Positions 1-8,606 of a stretch of DNA of 64,000 nucleotides are shown here, piece by piece. The DNA is from Prevotella sp. (GTDB lineage Bacteria > Bacteroidota > Bacteroidia > Bacteroidales > Bacteroidaceae): positions 34,354 through 98,353 of the forward strand of contig JAGCOB010000023.1 in NCBI GenBank assembly GCA_017645645.1, read 5' to 3'. Under the pieces are notes generated by a model. It worked only from the letters and a program-made list of their open reading frames with translations, was not told the DNA's origin and did no database searches. The position numbers and the translations under genes are program-made. Position 1 is the first letter of the stretch; every line of letters starts with the position of its first letter.

Positions 1-1605
1 TTGCAGGTCATTCTGGCGTCCAGCGAAGTTCCACATGAAATAACGCCAGTACATGAAGTTACACTGGTAGGAGAGGAAGAAACGTATGTTCTCCAATTGA
101 CTGGGAACCTTTACGCTCATCATCTCACCACAACGGTCGTACATCTCCTCATGACCATCAACACTGCCGCCCAGCCAACTCTCGTAGGCAGCACGGTGAG
201 CCGAACTGTACATACGAGGGAAGAACATATTCTGCGCATACTCGTATTCATCCTTGGTGCGTAAGATGAAGTATTCGTCTTTCTCATCAGGAGAAGCCTT
301 TTCCTTACGCTGCCACATAGGGGCACCCTTCTTCATGACAGGCTTACAATACTCGCCGTCTTTCTCCAAGGCAACCTGTGAGGTATATGCCTGTCCGTAG
401 AACAATGGACGCTGTCCATACTGTTCACGTCCGAGATACTCTCCCAAGGTGAAGATATCCTCTGGGGAGTTCTGGTCCATAGGCGGGTTGGCCGATGAAC
501 GGATAACGATCAATGCATAAGAAGAGTAGCCAATCATGATCATCAACATGCAAAGCAGCGAGGTGTTCTTGATACGTGCAGTGACAAGCAGTTTGTCTTT
601 TTGCTTATACTGCAGGACAAACCATAGGACGGCTAATACTATGATACCGATGATAACTGCCGACCAGCCGTGTCCGTAGAATGGAATACCCAGCATGGCG
701 ACAGACAACAGGAACGCGATGTTCTGTTTTTTCTCATTGACATCACGATGTGTCTCGTATATAGCCCAGATGGTGATGGCTATCAACAGGAAGATATAGA
801 CAATCTCACCTGTGTTGAACGGACAGCCGAGGACGTTGACAAACAACAACTCAAACCATCCGCCAACCTGTACGATGCCTGGTATGACACCATAGAGTAC
901 AGCGGCAAGGATGACAATAGAAATGCCTAAGGCTATCAAGGAGCCATAGAGGTCTTTTTTGGGCAGACTCTGCGGGAACTTGCGGTAGTAATAAACCAAT
1001 ACGATGGCTGGCAGACATAGCAGGTTTAACAGGTGGACACCTATACTAAGTCCTGTCATGTACATGATTAATATCAGCCAACGGTCACTATGAGGTTCGT
1101 CGGCATGATCTTCCCATTTCAGAATGAGCCAGAATACGACTGCAGTAAAAGCTGAGGAATAAGCATAAACCTCACCTTCGACGGCAGAAAACCAGAAGGT
1201 GTCACTGAATGTATAGATTAAGGCGCCCACCATAGCCGAACCTTCGATAGCGATAGTCTTGGTAAGTGTCAACTCACTCCAATCCTTGATGAGCAGACGG
1301 CGTACCAAGTGCGAAATAGTCCAAAATAGGAATAAAATGGTCGCAGCCGACAATAATGCACTCATCATGTTTACCATCCGAGCAACCTGTGCAGGATCAC
1401 TAGTGAATTGGGAGAACAGGTTTGCTGTAAGCATGAAAAACGGGGCACCGGGAGGGTGACCAACTTCAAGTTTGTAACCAGTTGAGATAAATTCTGGGCA
1501 GTCCCAGAATGAGGCTGTAGGCTCAATCGTAGAGCAATATACAAAGGCGGCAATCAGAAAACTGACCCATCCGAAGATATTGTCTACCAGTCTGAATTGT
1601 TTCAT
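1..1605 (-). CDS. DUF2723 (TMEM260-like) polytopic membrane protein, 3' end outside window
   Basis: The reading frame is open from an ATG at 1605 to the left edge (535 codons). It begins MKQFRLVDNIFGW, continues through EPTASFWDCPEF and a GHPPGAPFF stretch, and at the edge reads MWNFAGRQNDLQ. These are hallmarks of the DUF2723 family, large inner-membrane proteins related to TMEM260 O-mannosyltransferase and GT-C type enzymes. Many hydrophobic segments follow the N-terminus. Substrate is unknown; a role in glycosylating exported proteins or lipids is inference from the family. A -7 element (TACCTTTG, minus strand, 1643-1636) lies 30 bp upstream, and a 7-bp repeat tract occupies the place where a -33 element would be expected. 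Only the C-terminal part is missing. Confidence 0.88.
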   Translation of the reverse strand, partial: MKQFRLVDNIFGWVSFLIAAFVYCSTIEPTASFWDCPEFISTGYKLEVGHPPGAPFFMLTANLFSQFTSDPAQVARMVNMMSALLSAATILFLFWTISHLVRRLLIKDWSELTLTKTIAIEGSAMVGALIYTFSDTFWFSAVEGEVYAYSSAFTAVVFWLILKWEDHADEPHSDRWLILIMYMTGLSIGVHLLNLLCLPAIVLVYYYRKFPQSLPKKDLYGSLIALGISIVILAAVLYGVIPGIVQVGGWFELLFVNVLGCPFNTGEIVYIFLLIAITIWAIYETHRDVNEKKQNIAFLLSVAMLGIPFYGHGWSAVIIGIIVLAVLWFVLQYKQKDKLLVTARIKNTSLLCMLMIMIGYSSYALIVIRSSANPPMDQNSPEDIFTLGEYLGREQYGQRPLFYGQAYTSQVALEKDGEYCKPVMKKGAPMWQRKEKASPDEKDEYFILRTKDEYEYAQNMFFPRMYSSAHRAAYESWLGGSVDGHEEMYDRCGEMMSVKVPSQLENIRFFLSYQCNFMYWRYFMWNFAGRQNDLQ

Positions 1606-1635
1606 TATTTTTTGTAGTGTTATAATTCTAACCTG

Positions 1636-1643
1636 CAAAGGTA
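1636..1643 (-). promoter_or_regulatory. -7 promoter element of the DUF2723 gene
   Basis: Minus strand reads TACCTTTG, matching TAnnTTTG of Bacteroidota sigma factor promoters. No TTTG is seen at the expected distance upstream; that place is filled by the repeat tract at 1652-1683. Confidence 0.5.
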
Positions 1644-1651
1644 GTAGTTTT

Positions 1652-1683
1652 AATTGAGAATTGAAAATTGAAAATTAAGAATT
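1652..1683. repeat. 7-bp tandem repeat tract (AATTGAG/AATTGAA type)
   Basis: Four and a half units read AATTGAG, AATTGAA, AATTGAA, AATTAAG, AATT. The tract is intergenic, directly upstream of the -7 element of the DUF2723 gene. It belongs to the same repeat type as 32682-32713 and 44849-44881. Confidence 0.85.
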
Positions 1684-1708
1684 AGTGACTCCTTGTTATT
1701 TTTTAACG

Positions 1709-2161
1709 TTAGAAGAATAAACAGGCACCATATACAAGGACCACATAACGCAGGAATTTACCGATAGTGATGCTGATGACTGAAATAGGGATATTGGCGC
1801 GCATCAATCCTAAAACGATGGTGATGGCACTTCCGAGGATAGGTACGAAGGCGAAAAATCCCATCCAGGCTCCTCTGCCGCCCATAAATCGTGTCGCTTT
1901 GTCAAGACTCTCTTGACTGACATGCAGGTATTTCTCTATCCATTCCAACTTACCCATGCGTCCGACAGTATAGTTGAACATACCGCCTGCCACATTACCA
2001 ATAGTACCATAGATAATCAATAACCAGGGATCCAGTCCTGCTGCCAATAGTCCCATCATCACTGCCTCACTGGAGAAAGGAAAAAATGAACCCGCCACGA
2101 AAGCCGTGATGAGCATGCCCCAATAGCCGTAACTGATCAGAAGAGAGATGATGACATCCAT
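1709..2161 (-). CDS. YqaA family (DedA/VTT-like) membrane protein
   Basis: 150 residues with four hydrophobic segments. The sequence has the GSFFPFSSEAVMMGLL and GNVAGGMFNYTVGRMG blocks and a GFFAFVPILGSAITIVLGLMR stretch, typical of YqaA-type members of the VTT (SNARE-associated/DedA) superfamily. These inner-membrane proteins are linked to lipid flipping and membrane homeostasis, but the exact substrate here is unknown. It overlaps the 3' end of the upstream membrane gene by 25 bp, so both are probably in one transcript starting at purD. Confidence 0.8.
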   Translation of the reverse strand: MDVIISLLISYGYWGMLITAFVAGSFFPFSSEAVMMGLLAAGLDPWLLIIYGTIGNVAGGMFNYTVGRMGKLEWIEKYLHVSQESLDKATRFMGGRGAWMGFFAFVPILGSAITIVLGLMRANIPISVISITIGKFLRYVVLVYGACLFF

Positions 2162-3081
2162 AGGTTATAGGCTGTGAGAGTAAATACTATGATGGTAATA
2201 AGATAGAAGATGATATTGGTCATCCGTTTCTGGGTAAGGGCAAGGAAATGGGCTACCAATGGGGCGGTGTTGATAATCATCAGATATATCAGCATATTGG
2301 CATGCTGAGGTTGTAGACAGAAATACAGGAAAGACAATAAGTCCATCCAAATGAAAAAACCATAAAGTTGACGGATACGGAACTTGTCTAGATAACTGGT
2401 ATGCCAGAAATTAATAGTTCCGATAATAGCGATGATAGTAATGAATGATATAGTCGCAATCTGTCCGGTATTGACGAGGGAAAAGTCAAATGGGCGGTGG
2501 ATGTCAGTTAACTGATTGAAATGCTCAAATAATGGTGTGAGATCTGTTTTGTAGATCAACCAGGAAACAATAAACCAATAGGGAGTGACTGTTCCCATCA
2601 GTGAAGCCAGGAAAGTACGCCAGGAAAGTGTCTGCAGTTTGATTAACATCAACAACCAAAGGACAGGGAGATAGCAGAGAATATGTACATAACAGAGACT
2701 TGCCAATCCGATGCAAAGAAAACTATAATATGTAAGTCCTGTGGATGTTTTGTCCTGATAAGTAAAGAACAGAACCAGGTAGGAAGCAATAATGAAAACC
2801 TGACAGAGGGATTCTGAAAGGAAAGGAAACAGGAAACAGGCTGCACAGGAAAGAACCAAGAAGGAGCTTGACACCATCCTTGAATAAATACGGATAAGTG
2901 CATTGGTGTTGTTTAATAACAGCATCAGGAAGGCGGAGAGGAAAAAGCTCCCAAACTGTATCCACCAACCTTTCTGAATCAGTCCACAAAGCACCCAAAT
3001 ACCTATCGCATATAGCGAGATAATAGGTAGTGTCAGTTTACTTTCCGAAACCTTGTTTTGTAATCGCTTTTTCCTCACCAC
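2137..3081 (-). CDS. Polytopic inner-membrane protein of unknown function
   Basis: 314 residues, almost entirely hydrophobic, with roughly nine to ten predicted membrane spans and a basic N-terminus (RKKR). I do not recognise the family with confidence; Bacteroidales genomes often carry such a protein beside purD. The start is a GTG at 3081 directly after the purD stop codon (3082-3084), with GGAGCAG inside the end of purD as a possible ribosome site. No glycosyltransferase or transporter motif is apparent. The spacing implies co-transcription and translational coupling with purD. Confidence 0.7.
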   Translation of the reverse strand: MVRKKRLQNKVSESKLTLPIISLYAIGIWVLCGLIQKGWWIQFGSFFLSAFLMLLLNNTNALIRIYSRMVSSSFLVLSCAACFLFPFLSESLCQVFIIASYLVLFFTYQDKTSTGLTYYSFLCIGLASLCYVHILCYLPVLWLLMLIKLQTLSWRTFLASLMGTVTPYWFIVSWLIYKTDLTPLFEHFNQLTDIHRPFDFSLVNTGQIATISFITIIAIIGTINFWHTSYLDKFRIRQLYGFFIWMDLLSFLYFCLQPQHANMLIYLMIINTAPLVAHFLALTQKRMTNIIFYLITIIVFTLTAYNLWMSSSLF

Positions 3082-4350
3082 TTATAAGTCTGCTCCGATG
3101 TCACGACGGAAATACTTATCCGTGAATTGTATTTTTTGAGCCTCCTCAAAAGATTTCTGCAGGGCTTCCGCCTTGTCTTTGCCATAAGATGAAACGGCGA
3201 TGACACGACCACCATTGGTGACGACCTGTCCGTCTTTTATTGCTGTACCGCTATGGAAGACAATAGAACCTTCTACTTGGTCAATGCCGCTGATAGGATA
3301 GCCTTTCTTGTATTCCTGCGGATAACCACCACTGACTAGCATCACACAAACAGCGGCACGCTCGTCGAACTCAATGGTGTGCTGATCGAGATTACCAGCA
3401 GCCACACCTTCGAAGAGGTCTACGATGTCACTCTTTAAACGGAGCATGACACTCTCTGTCTCTGGATCCCCCATACGACAGTTGTATTCTATCACCATCG
3501 GATCACCTTTCACGTTGATGAGTCCGAAGAAGATAAAGCCTTTATAGTCGATACCCTCGGCTTTCAGTCCTTCAACTGTTGGACGGATGATGCGGTTTTC
3601 TACCTTCTGCATCCATTCTTTGGTAGCAAAAGGAACTGGGGTTACACTTCCCATGCCGCCAGTGTTCAGACCAGTGTCGTGCTCACCGATGCGTTTATAG
3701 TCTTTTGCCTCAGGTAGAATCTTATAATGGTCGCCATCAGTCAATACGAAAACACTGCACTCGATACCGCTTAGAAATTCCTCGATGACCACTTGTGATG
3801 AGGCATTGCCGAACATACCGCCCAGCATCTCCTTCAATTCCTTCTTTGCTTCATCGAGGGTAGGGAGAATCAGCACACCTTTGCCAGCACAGAGACCGTC
3901 AGCCTTGAGGACGTAGGGTGGTTCTAGTGTTTCCAGGAAAGCCAGTCCCTCTTGAACGTGTTCTCCGTCGAATGTTTGATAGCGTGCTGTGGGGATATGG
4001 TGACGTGCCATGAAAGCCTTGGCGAAATCCTTAGAGCCTTCCAGGACAGCACCTTGTTTGGATGGACCAATCACTGGAATATTCTTCGTGCGCTCATCGG
4101 TTTTCAGGTTGTCGTAAATACCTTTTACCAACGGGTCTTCAGGTCCCACTACTACCATGTCAATCTGTTTGTCTATACAGAAAGCCTTGATGGTGTCGAA
4201 GTCATCCGCCTTCATCGATACATTCTCTCCGCAGTTGGAGGTACCTGCATTACCTGGTGCGATGTACAATTTGTCACATTTCTCACTTTGAGCGATTTTC
4301 CAGGCGAGTGCATGCTCACGTCCGCCACTTCCTAATAATAAAATCTTCAT
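3082..4350 (-). CDS. purD: Phosphoribosylamine--glycine ligase (GAR synthetase)
   Basis: 422 residues, the usual length of PurD. It joins 5-phosphoribosylamine, glycine and ATP into glycinamide ribonucleotide in purine synthesis. The N-terminal [17 protein letters not shown], the ATP-grasp segment with GKGVLIL near residue 155, and the metal/phosphate loop around YNCRMGDPE (about residue 290) are all present. The start at 4350 is supported by the invariant N-terminal motif. A weak -7 element (TACCTTCG, minus strand, 4385-4378) lies 28 bp upstream. First gene of a three-gene minus-strand run. Confidence 0.97.
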   Translation of the reverse strand: MKILLLGSGGREHALAWKIAQSEKCDKLYIAPGNAGTSNCGENVSMKADDFDTIKAFCIDKQIDMVVVGPEDPLVKGIYDNLKTDERTKNIPVIGPSKQGAVLEGSKDFAKAFMARHHIPTARYQTFDGEHVQEGLAFLETLEPPYVLKADGLCAGKGVLILPTLDEAKKELKEMLGGMFGNASSQVVIEEFLSGIECSVFVLTDGDHYKILPEAKDYKRIGEHDTGLNTGGMGSVTPVPFATKEWMQKVENRIIRPTVEGLKAEGIDYKGFIFFGLINVKGDPMVIEYNCRMGDPETESVMLRLKSDIVDLFEGVAAGNLDQHTIEFDERAAVCVMLVSGGYPQEYKKGYPISGIDQVEGSIVFHSGTAIKDGQVVTNGGRVIAVSSYGKDKAEALQKSFEEAQKIQFTDKYFRRDIGADL

Positions 4351-4412
4351 GATTCTGTTCTTTTTGTAATTTGGTTGCGAAGGTACGAATAAAAAATGAA
4401 TTGAGAGACATT

Positions 4413-4446
4413 TTTGCTGAAATCTAAGAATAATTTCGTAATTTTG
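4413..4446 (+). promoter_or_regulatory. Promoter of the cyclophilin gene
   Basis: TTTG at 4413-4416 and TAATTTTG at 4439-4446, spacer 22 bp, within a TTCGTAATTTTGCA context shared with other promoters of this window. The ATG follows 29 bp later. Confidence 0.55.
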
Positions 4447-4475
4447 CAGTCAAACATAAAGTATTTGTATCAATT

Positions 4476-5171
4476 ATGAGACAAAAAGTATATCTTATCA
4501 TTCTGGCATTGGTGGTAACCGTTATCAGTGCCGCCGCACAAACGAAAACGGCAGAGGTCTTGTTGGAGACAACAGTAGGCAATATCCGCATTGCACTCTA
4601 TGATGATACACCAAAACATCGTGACAATTTCCTCAAACTTGTCAAAATGCAGGTATATGACTCCCTGCTCTTCCATCGTGTTATAAAGGACTTTATGATT
4701 CAAAGTGGTGATATTAACAGCAAGCACGCTAAGCCGGGGCAACGATTAGGTACAGGTGATTTTGACTATACCCAAGAGCCTGAGTTCTGCTTACCCCAGA
4801 TATTTCACCGACGTGGTGTGGTGGCGATGGCTCGTGAGGGTGATAATGTCAATCCGGAAAAGCGCAGTTCCGCCTGTCAGTTCTATATTGTCTGGGGACG
4901 TGTCCTCGACGACAAAAAACTGAGCCAGATACAGGAACGGCTCGATTCTGTCACTCAAGGACGTGTCAAACTCACGCCAGAGATGATAGCAACCTATAAG
5001 ACAGTGGGAGGTACACCTCATCTGGATGGACAATATACTATTTTTGGAGAAGTGACAGAGGGTATGGAGATTCTTGATAGGATTCAACAGATGCCGACAG
5101 ACCAATTTGCGCGTCCACTAGAGGATATCCGTATTCTCAAAGCAACAGTCACCAAGAAAATCCCTCAATAG
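4476..5171 (+). CDS. Secreted cyclophilin-type peptidyl-prolyl cis-trans isomerase
   Basis: 231 residues beginning with a signal peptide (MRQKVYLIILALVV, cleavage near SAAAQ). The cyclophilin core starts at VLLETTVGNIRIALYDDTP. The active-site block FHRVIKDFMIQSGD (arginine in FHRV) and the ACQFYIVWG segment, followed by HLDGQYTIFGEV, are the expected catalytic landmarks. An insertion of about 50 residues around the KKLSQIQERLDSVTQ segment is common in Bacteroidota homologues. It should act in the periplasm on prolyl bonds of exported proteins. It is monocistronic, convergent with serB. Confidence 0.92.
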   Translation: MRQKVYLIILALVVTVISAAAQTKTAEVLLETTVGNIRIALYDDTPKHRDNFLKLVKMQVYDSLLFHRVIKDFMIQSGDINSKHAKPGQRLGTGDFDYTQEPEFCLPQIFHRRGVVAMAREGDNVNPEKRSSACQFYIVWGRVLDDKKLSQIQERLDSVTQGRVKLTPEMIATYKTVGGTPHLDGQYTIFGEVTEGMEILDRIQQMPTDQFARPLEDIRILKATVTKKIPQ

Positions 5172-5201
5172 CCAAACATCTTATAGTTAGTGCTGTTTAT
5201 A

Positions 5202-6431
5202 TTAAAGCTTTCCTTGTTCACCTAGATAGGAGTCTTTGAAGCCAAGGAAGTAGAGTACACCGTCAAGCCCTATTGTGTTGATACTTTGTTTGGCATTTGC
5301 TACCACACGGGGCTTGGCATGGAAGGCTATGCCGAGACCTGCCTGACTGATCATGGGGAGGTCGTTGGCGCCATCACCCACTGCAATGGTCTGGGCAAGA
5401 TTCACCTTCTCTACCTGTGCGATGAGTTTCAATAACTCTGCTTTACGGTGTCCGTCAACAATCTCACCGACATAGCGTCCTGTCAGTTTTCCGTCCTCGC
5501 CAATCTCCAATTCGTTGGCATAGACATAGTCAATACCGTATTTGCGTTGCAGGTGTTCTCCGAAATAGGTGAATCCGCCACTGAGGATAGCAATCTTATA
5601 GCCGCAGGTCTTGAGAATATTCATAAGGCGGTCGACGCCCTCTGTGATAGGCAGATGTTCGGCGATGTCCTGCATGACACTCACGTCAAGTCCCTTCAAT
5701 AAAGCGACACGGCGGGCGAAACTCTCCTTGAAGTCTATCTCGCCACGCATGGCACTCTCCGTAATGGCACGTACTTCTGCCCCTACACCGTTGCGCTCTG
5801 CAAGTTCGTCTATACACTCTGTCTGAATAAGTGTGGAGTCCATGTCGAAACAGATAAGGCGTCGCATACGTCGGAACATGTCGTCGCGCTGGAAAGAGAA
5901 GTCAATACCCATTTCCGCAGACAGTTTCATCAGCTTCTCCTGCATCTCCTGGCGGTTGACGGGTTCGCCACGCAGAGAGAACTGGATGCAGGCACGTGTG
6001 TGCTTGTCGAGTTGCTTGATGCTCTTACGTCCTGTCAGTCGCAGGATGGAGTCAATATTCAGTCCCTGATCGGCAATGACACGAGTTGCTGCTTCAATCT
6101 GGGATGCCTCTAATTGTCGTCCCATCACCATGAGGATATAGCGGTTCTTCCCTTGGTGTCCTACCCAATCCTCATACTCGTCATCGCTGATAGGCGAGAA
6201 TCCGATATTTACGCCCAGTTCTGTTGCCTTGAATAAAAGTTCTTTCATAGCAAACCCCGATTTCGTGTCGTCCATACGGATGAGGATGCCCAGTGAGAGG
6301 GTAGAGTGGATGTCTGCCTGTCCGATATCTAATATCTGTGCGTCATATTTGGCCAAGATGCCCATGACACTTGCCGTCAGTCCAGGACGGTCTTGCCCTG
6401 TGATGCGGACGAGAATCTGTTCTTCTTTCAT
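5202..6431 (-). CDS. serB: Phosphoserine phosphatase with N-terminal ACT domains
   Basis: 409 residues. Two ACT-like regulatory domains occupy roughly residues 5-165 (VRITGQDRPGLTASVMGIL marks the first). The HAD phosphatase domain starts at CFDMDSTLIQTECIDELA near residue 193 with the DxDST nucleophile motif, continues to AILSGGFTYF, and ends with the VGDGANDLPM metal motif. It removes phosphate from phosphoserine in the last step of serine synthesis. It lies 6 bp downstream of the S9 peptidase gene on the same strand and is probably co-transcribed with it. Confidence 0.95.
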   Translation of the reverse strand: MKEEQILVRITGQDRPGLTASVMGILAKYDAQILDIGQADIHSTLSLGILIRMDDTKSGFAMKELLFKATELGVNIGFSPISDDEYEDWVGHQGKNRYILMVMGRQLEASQIEAATRVIADQGLNIDSILRLTGRKSIKQLDKHTRACIQFSLRGEPVNRQEMQEKLMKLSAEMGIDFSFQRDDMFRRMRRLICFDMDSTLIQTECIDELAERNGVGAEVRAITESAMRGEIDFKESFARRVALLKGLDVSVMQDIAEHLPITEGVDRLMNILKTCGYKIAILSGGFTYFGEHLQRKYGIDYVYANELEIGEDGKLTGRYVGEIVDGHRKAELLKLIAQVEKVNLAQTIAVGDGANDLPMISQAGLGIAFHAKPRVVANAKQSINTIGLDGVLYFLGFKDSYLGEQGKL

Positions 6432-6437
6432 CGTATT

Positions 6438-8606
6438 CTATTTAAGGTAGTCTTCAAAATATTGGGTAATACGCTCATGCAGATGAACACTGGCATGTCC
6501 ACGCATGTTGTGGGGCTCGCCAGGATAGACAAAGAAGTCGGGTTGTGTACCAGCCTCAATACATGCTTTAAGGAACGACAGGCAATGTTGTGGAATGACA
6601 GTGTCATCGTTATAACCTGTGATAATCTGAAGTTTTCCTTTCAGATTCTTTGCCTTGGCAACGAGGGAGGTCTTCTCATAGCCCTCAGGGTTGGTTTGTG
6701 GCGTGTCCATATAACGCTCGCCATACATTACCTCATACCATTTCCAGTCGATGACTGGACCTCCTGCTACACCCACTTTGAAGACATCAGGATAGTTGGT
6801 CATCAGTGAGATAGTCATGAATCCTCCGAATGACCAGCCATGAACACCCAAGCGATCCATGTCGATATAGGGTAGGGAGCGCAGATAGTCAACGCCCTTC
6901 ATCTGGTCTTGCATCTCTATTTGTCCGAGTTGGCGGAAGGTTACTTGTTCGAAGTCGCGTCCACGATTCTCGCTGCCTCTGTTGTCAAGGATGAAAACGA
7001 TATAGCCTTTTTGTGCCATATAGGTCTCCCATGAACGGCTGTACCAATGCCATGCAGCCTCTACATTATGGGCATGAGGACCACCATAGACATATATCAC
7101 GGTGGGATATTTCTTCGTCACATCAAAATCGTGCGGCTTTACCATGCGATAATAGAGGTCTGTTTTTCCGTCTGCCGCTTTGATGGTACCACATTCAAAG
7201 ACAGGTTGCTGATAGCCTCTCCAGGGATCCTCTGCTGTCAACAGGCGTTGTGCCTTCGCAGTCTTTACCTCTACGAGGTCGATGTTACGTGGCACATCAG
7301 GCTCAGAATACTTATCGTAGAAATATAATCCGCTTTCCGATAAGACGGCATGATGTGAGCCTTTGCCGTTGTCCAGAAGCGTTCGCTTGCCTGTCTTTAT
7401 GTCAACAGCATACGTGTTGTGTTGAATAGGATTCGCCTCATTTGAGGAAATAATGATACACTTATCCTTCTTGTTGAAGCCTAAGACCTCCTGAACGACA
7501 AATGCTCCACTGGTAAGTTGTTTGACGACTTCACCTTTTATATTATAAAGATAAAGGTGATTATAGCCGTCACGCTGGCTCTGAAGGATAAACAGATTGT
7601 CATCCCATGGAAGGAATTGGATGGGATGCAATGGTTCTACGTATTTCTCGCTGGTCTCCTGATAAAGTTCTGCTTTCTTTTCCCCTGTTATGGCATCATA
7701 ACTGACAAGGCGACAGTCATTCTGGTCACGATTAAGTTCAAGCATATAGATGGTTTTGGAGTCAGGACTCCAGGCGATATTCGTGAAATAGACAGGGGTG
7801 TCCTGATTATTCTGGATAGTCGGAGTATTCAGGTAAATGATCTTGTTGGTAGTGATGTCATAGACACCAACTGTCACTTGGTGAGAGGTCTCACCAGCCG
7901 TGGGGTATTTGTCTGGCTCATAGGAAGCAATGCGTCTGTCGATATCCACCTGCGGATAATCTGCCACCATGCTCTGATCCATGCGATAGAAAGCAAGACG
8001 TTGGCCATCAGGACTCCAGAATGTGCCTTTTTCAATACCGAACTCATTACGATGAACAGTTTGTCCGTAGACTATCTCTCGACTGCCGTCAGTGGAAAGT
8101 TGATGCTTCTTACCCTGACCGTCGACCACGAATAACTGTTGGTCATCTACAAAGGCTGTTGCGCGTGATATGGGATTCCAATCGTTAGCCTCTTGACCAG
8201 AGATGCTGTCTTGCCAGATAATCTTCTTATCTTTGAAATCTACAAGGATGACAGCTTTCCTGTTGCCGACCTGTACGATGGGCTTGTCTGGATAGGGAAA
8301 GGTAGCATTCATCAAATGACGCACGTATTTCTGGTCGTCACTTTTTGCCCATTCGTTGATTTGTTCAAGCGTAAAGAGTGTCGTTTTCTTACCTGTTTTG
8401 GCAGCAATAACAGAACACTCCTCCACGTCTGTCTCTATTAACTGGTCGCCCCACCATGTCAACCATAAGTTCTGAGGTTGCAGATTACGGTAGTTCGTGC
8501 CTCCGTAATTCAGGTCTTCCAGCGTAAAGAGTTTGTCTTGGGCTTTCATGGGAAGGGATAGAACAAGAAGGGAAAGTAGGGTGAAAAAAAGCTTACTCCT
8601 CATCAT
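6438..8606 (-). CDS. S9 family dipeptidyl peptidase IV-like serine peptidase
   Basis: About 722 residues from the MMRSKLFF start, which begins a signal peptide (LSLLVLSLPMKAQ). The open frame continues upstream to 8735, but that part is low-complexity and antisense-free overlap with the preceding gene, so I reject it. The N-terminal two thirds form a DPP IV-type beta-propeller (YFTNIAWSPDSKTIY repeats). The C-terminal alpha/beta hydrolase has the nucleophile elbow GWSFGG, the aspartate in YNDDTV and the histidine in GEPHNMRG. It releases dipeptides from peptides in the periplasm. It overlaps the upstream methyltransferase gene by 14 bp. Confidence 0.93.
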   Translation of the reverse strand: MMRSKLFFTLLSLLVLSLPMKAQDKLFTLEDLNYGGTNYRNLQPQNLWLTWWGDQLIETDVEECSVIAAKTGKKTTLFTLEQINEWAKSDDQKYVRHLMNATFPYPDKPIVQVGNRKAVILVDFKDKKIIWQDSISGQEANDWNPISRATAFVDDQQLFVVDGQGKKHQLSTDGSREIVYGQTVHRNEFGIEKGTFWSPDGQRLAFYRMDQSMVADYPQVDIDRRIASYEPDKYPTAGETSHQVTVGVYDITTNKIIYLNTPTIQNNQDTPVYFTNIAWSPDSKTIYMLELNRDQNDCRLVSYDAITGEKKAELYQETSEKYVEPLHPIQFLPWDDNLFILQSQRDGYNHLYLYNIKGEVVKQLTSGAFVVQEVLGFNKKDKCIIISSNEANPIQHNTYAVDIKTGKRTLLDNGKGSHHAVLSESGLYFYDKYSEPDVPRNIDLVEVKTAKAQRLLTAEDPWRGYQQPVFECGTIKAADGKTDLYYRMVKPHDFDVTKKYPTVIYVYGGPHAHNVEAAWHWYSRSWETYMAQKGYIVFILDNRGSENRGRDFEQVTFRQLGQIEMQDQMKGVDYLRSLPYIDMDRLGVHGWSFGGFMTISLMTNYPDVFKVGVAGGPVIDWKWYEVMYGERYMDTPQTNPEGYEKTSLVAKAKNLKGKLQIITGYNDDTVIPQHCLSFLKACIEAGTQPDFFVYPGEPHNMRGHASVHLHERITQYFEDYLK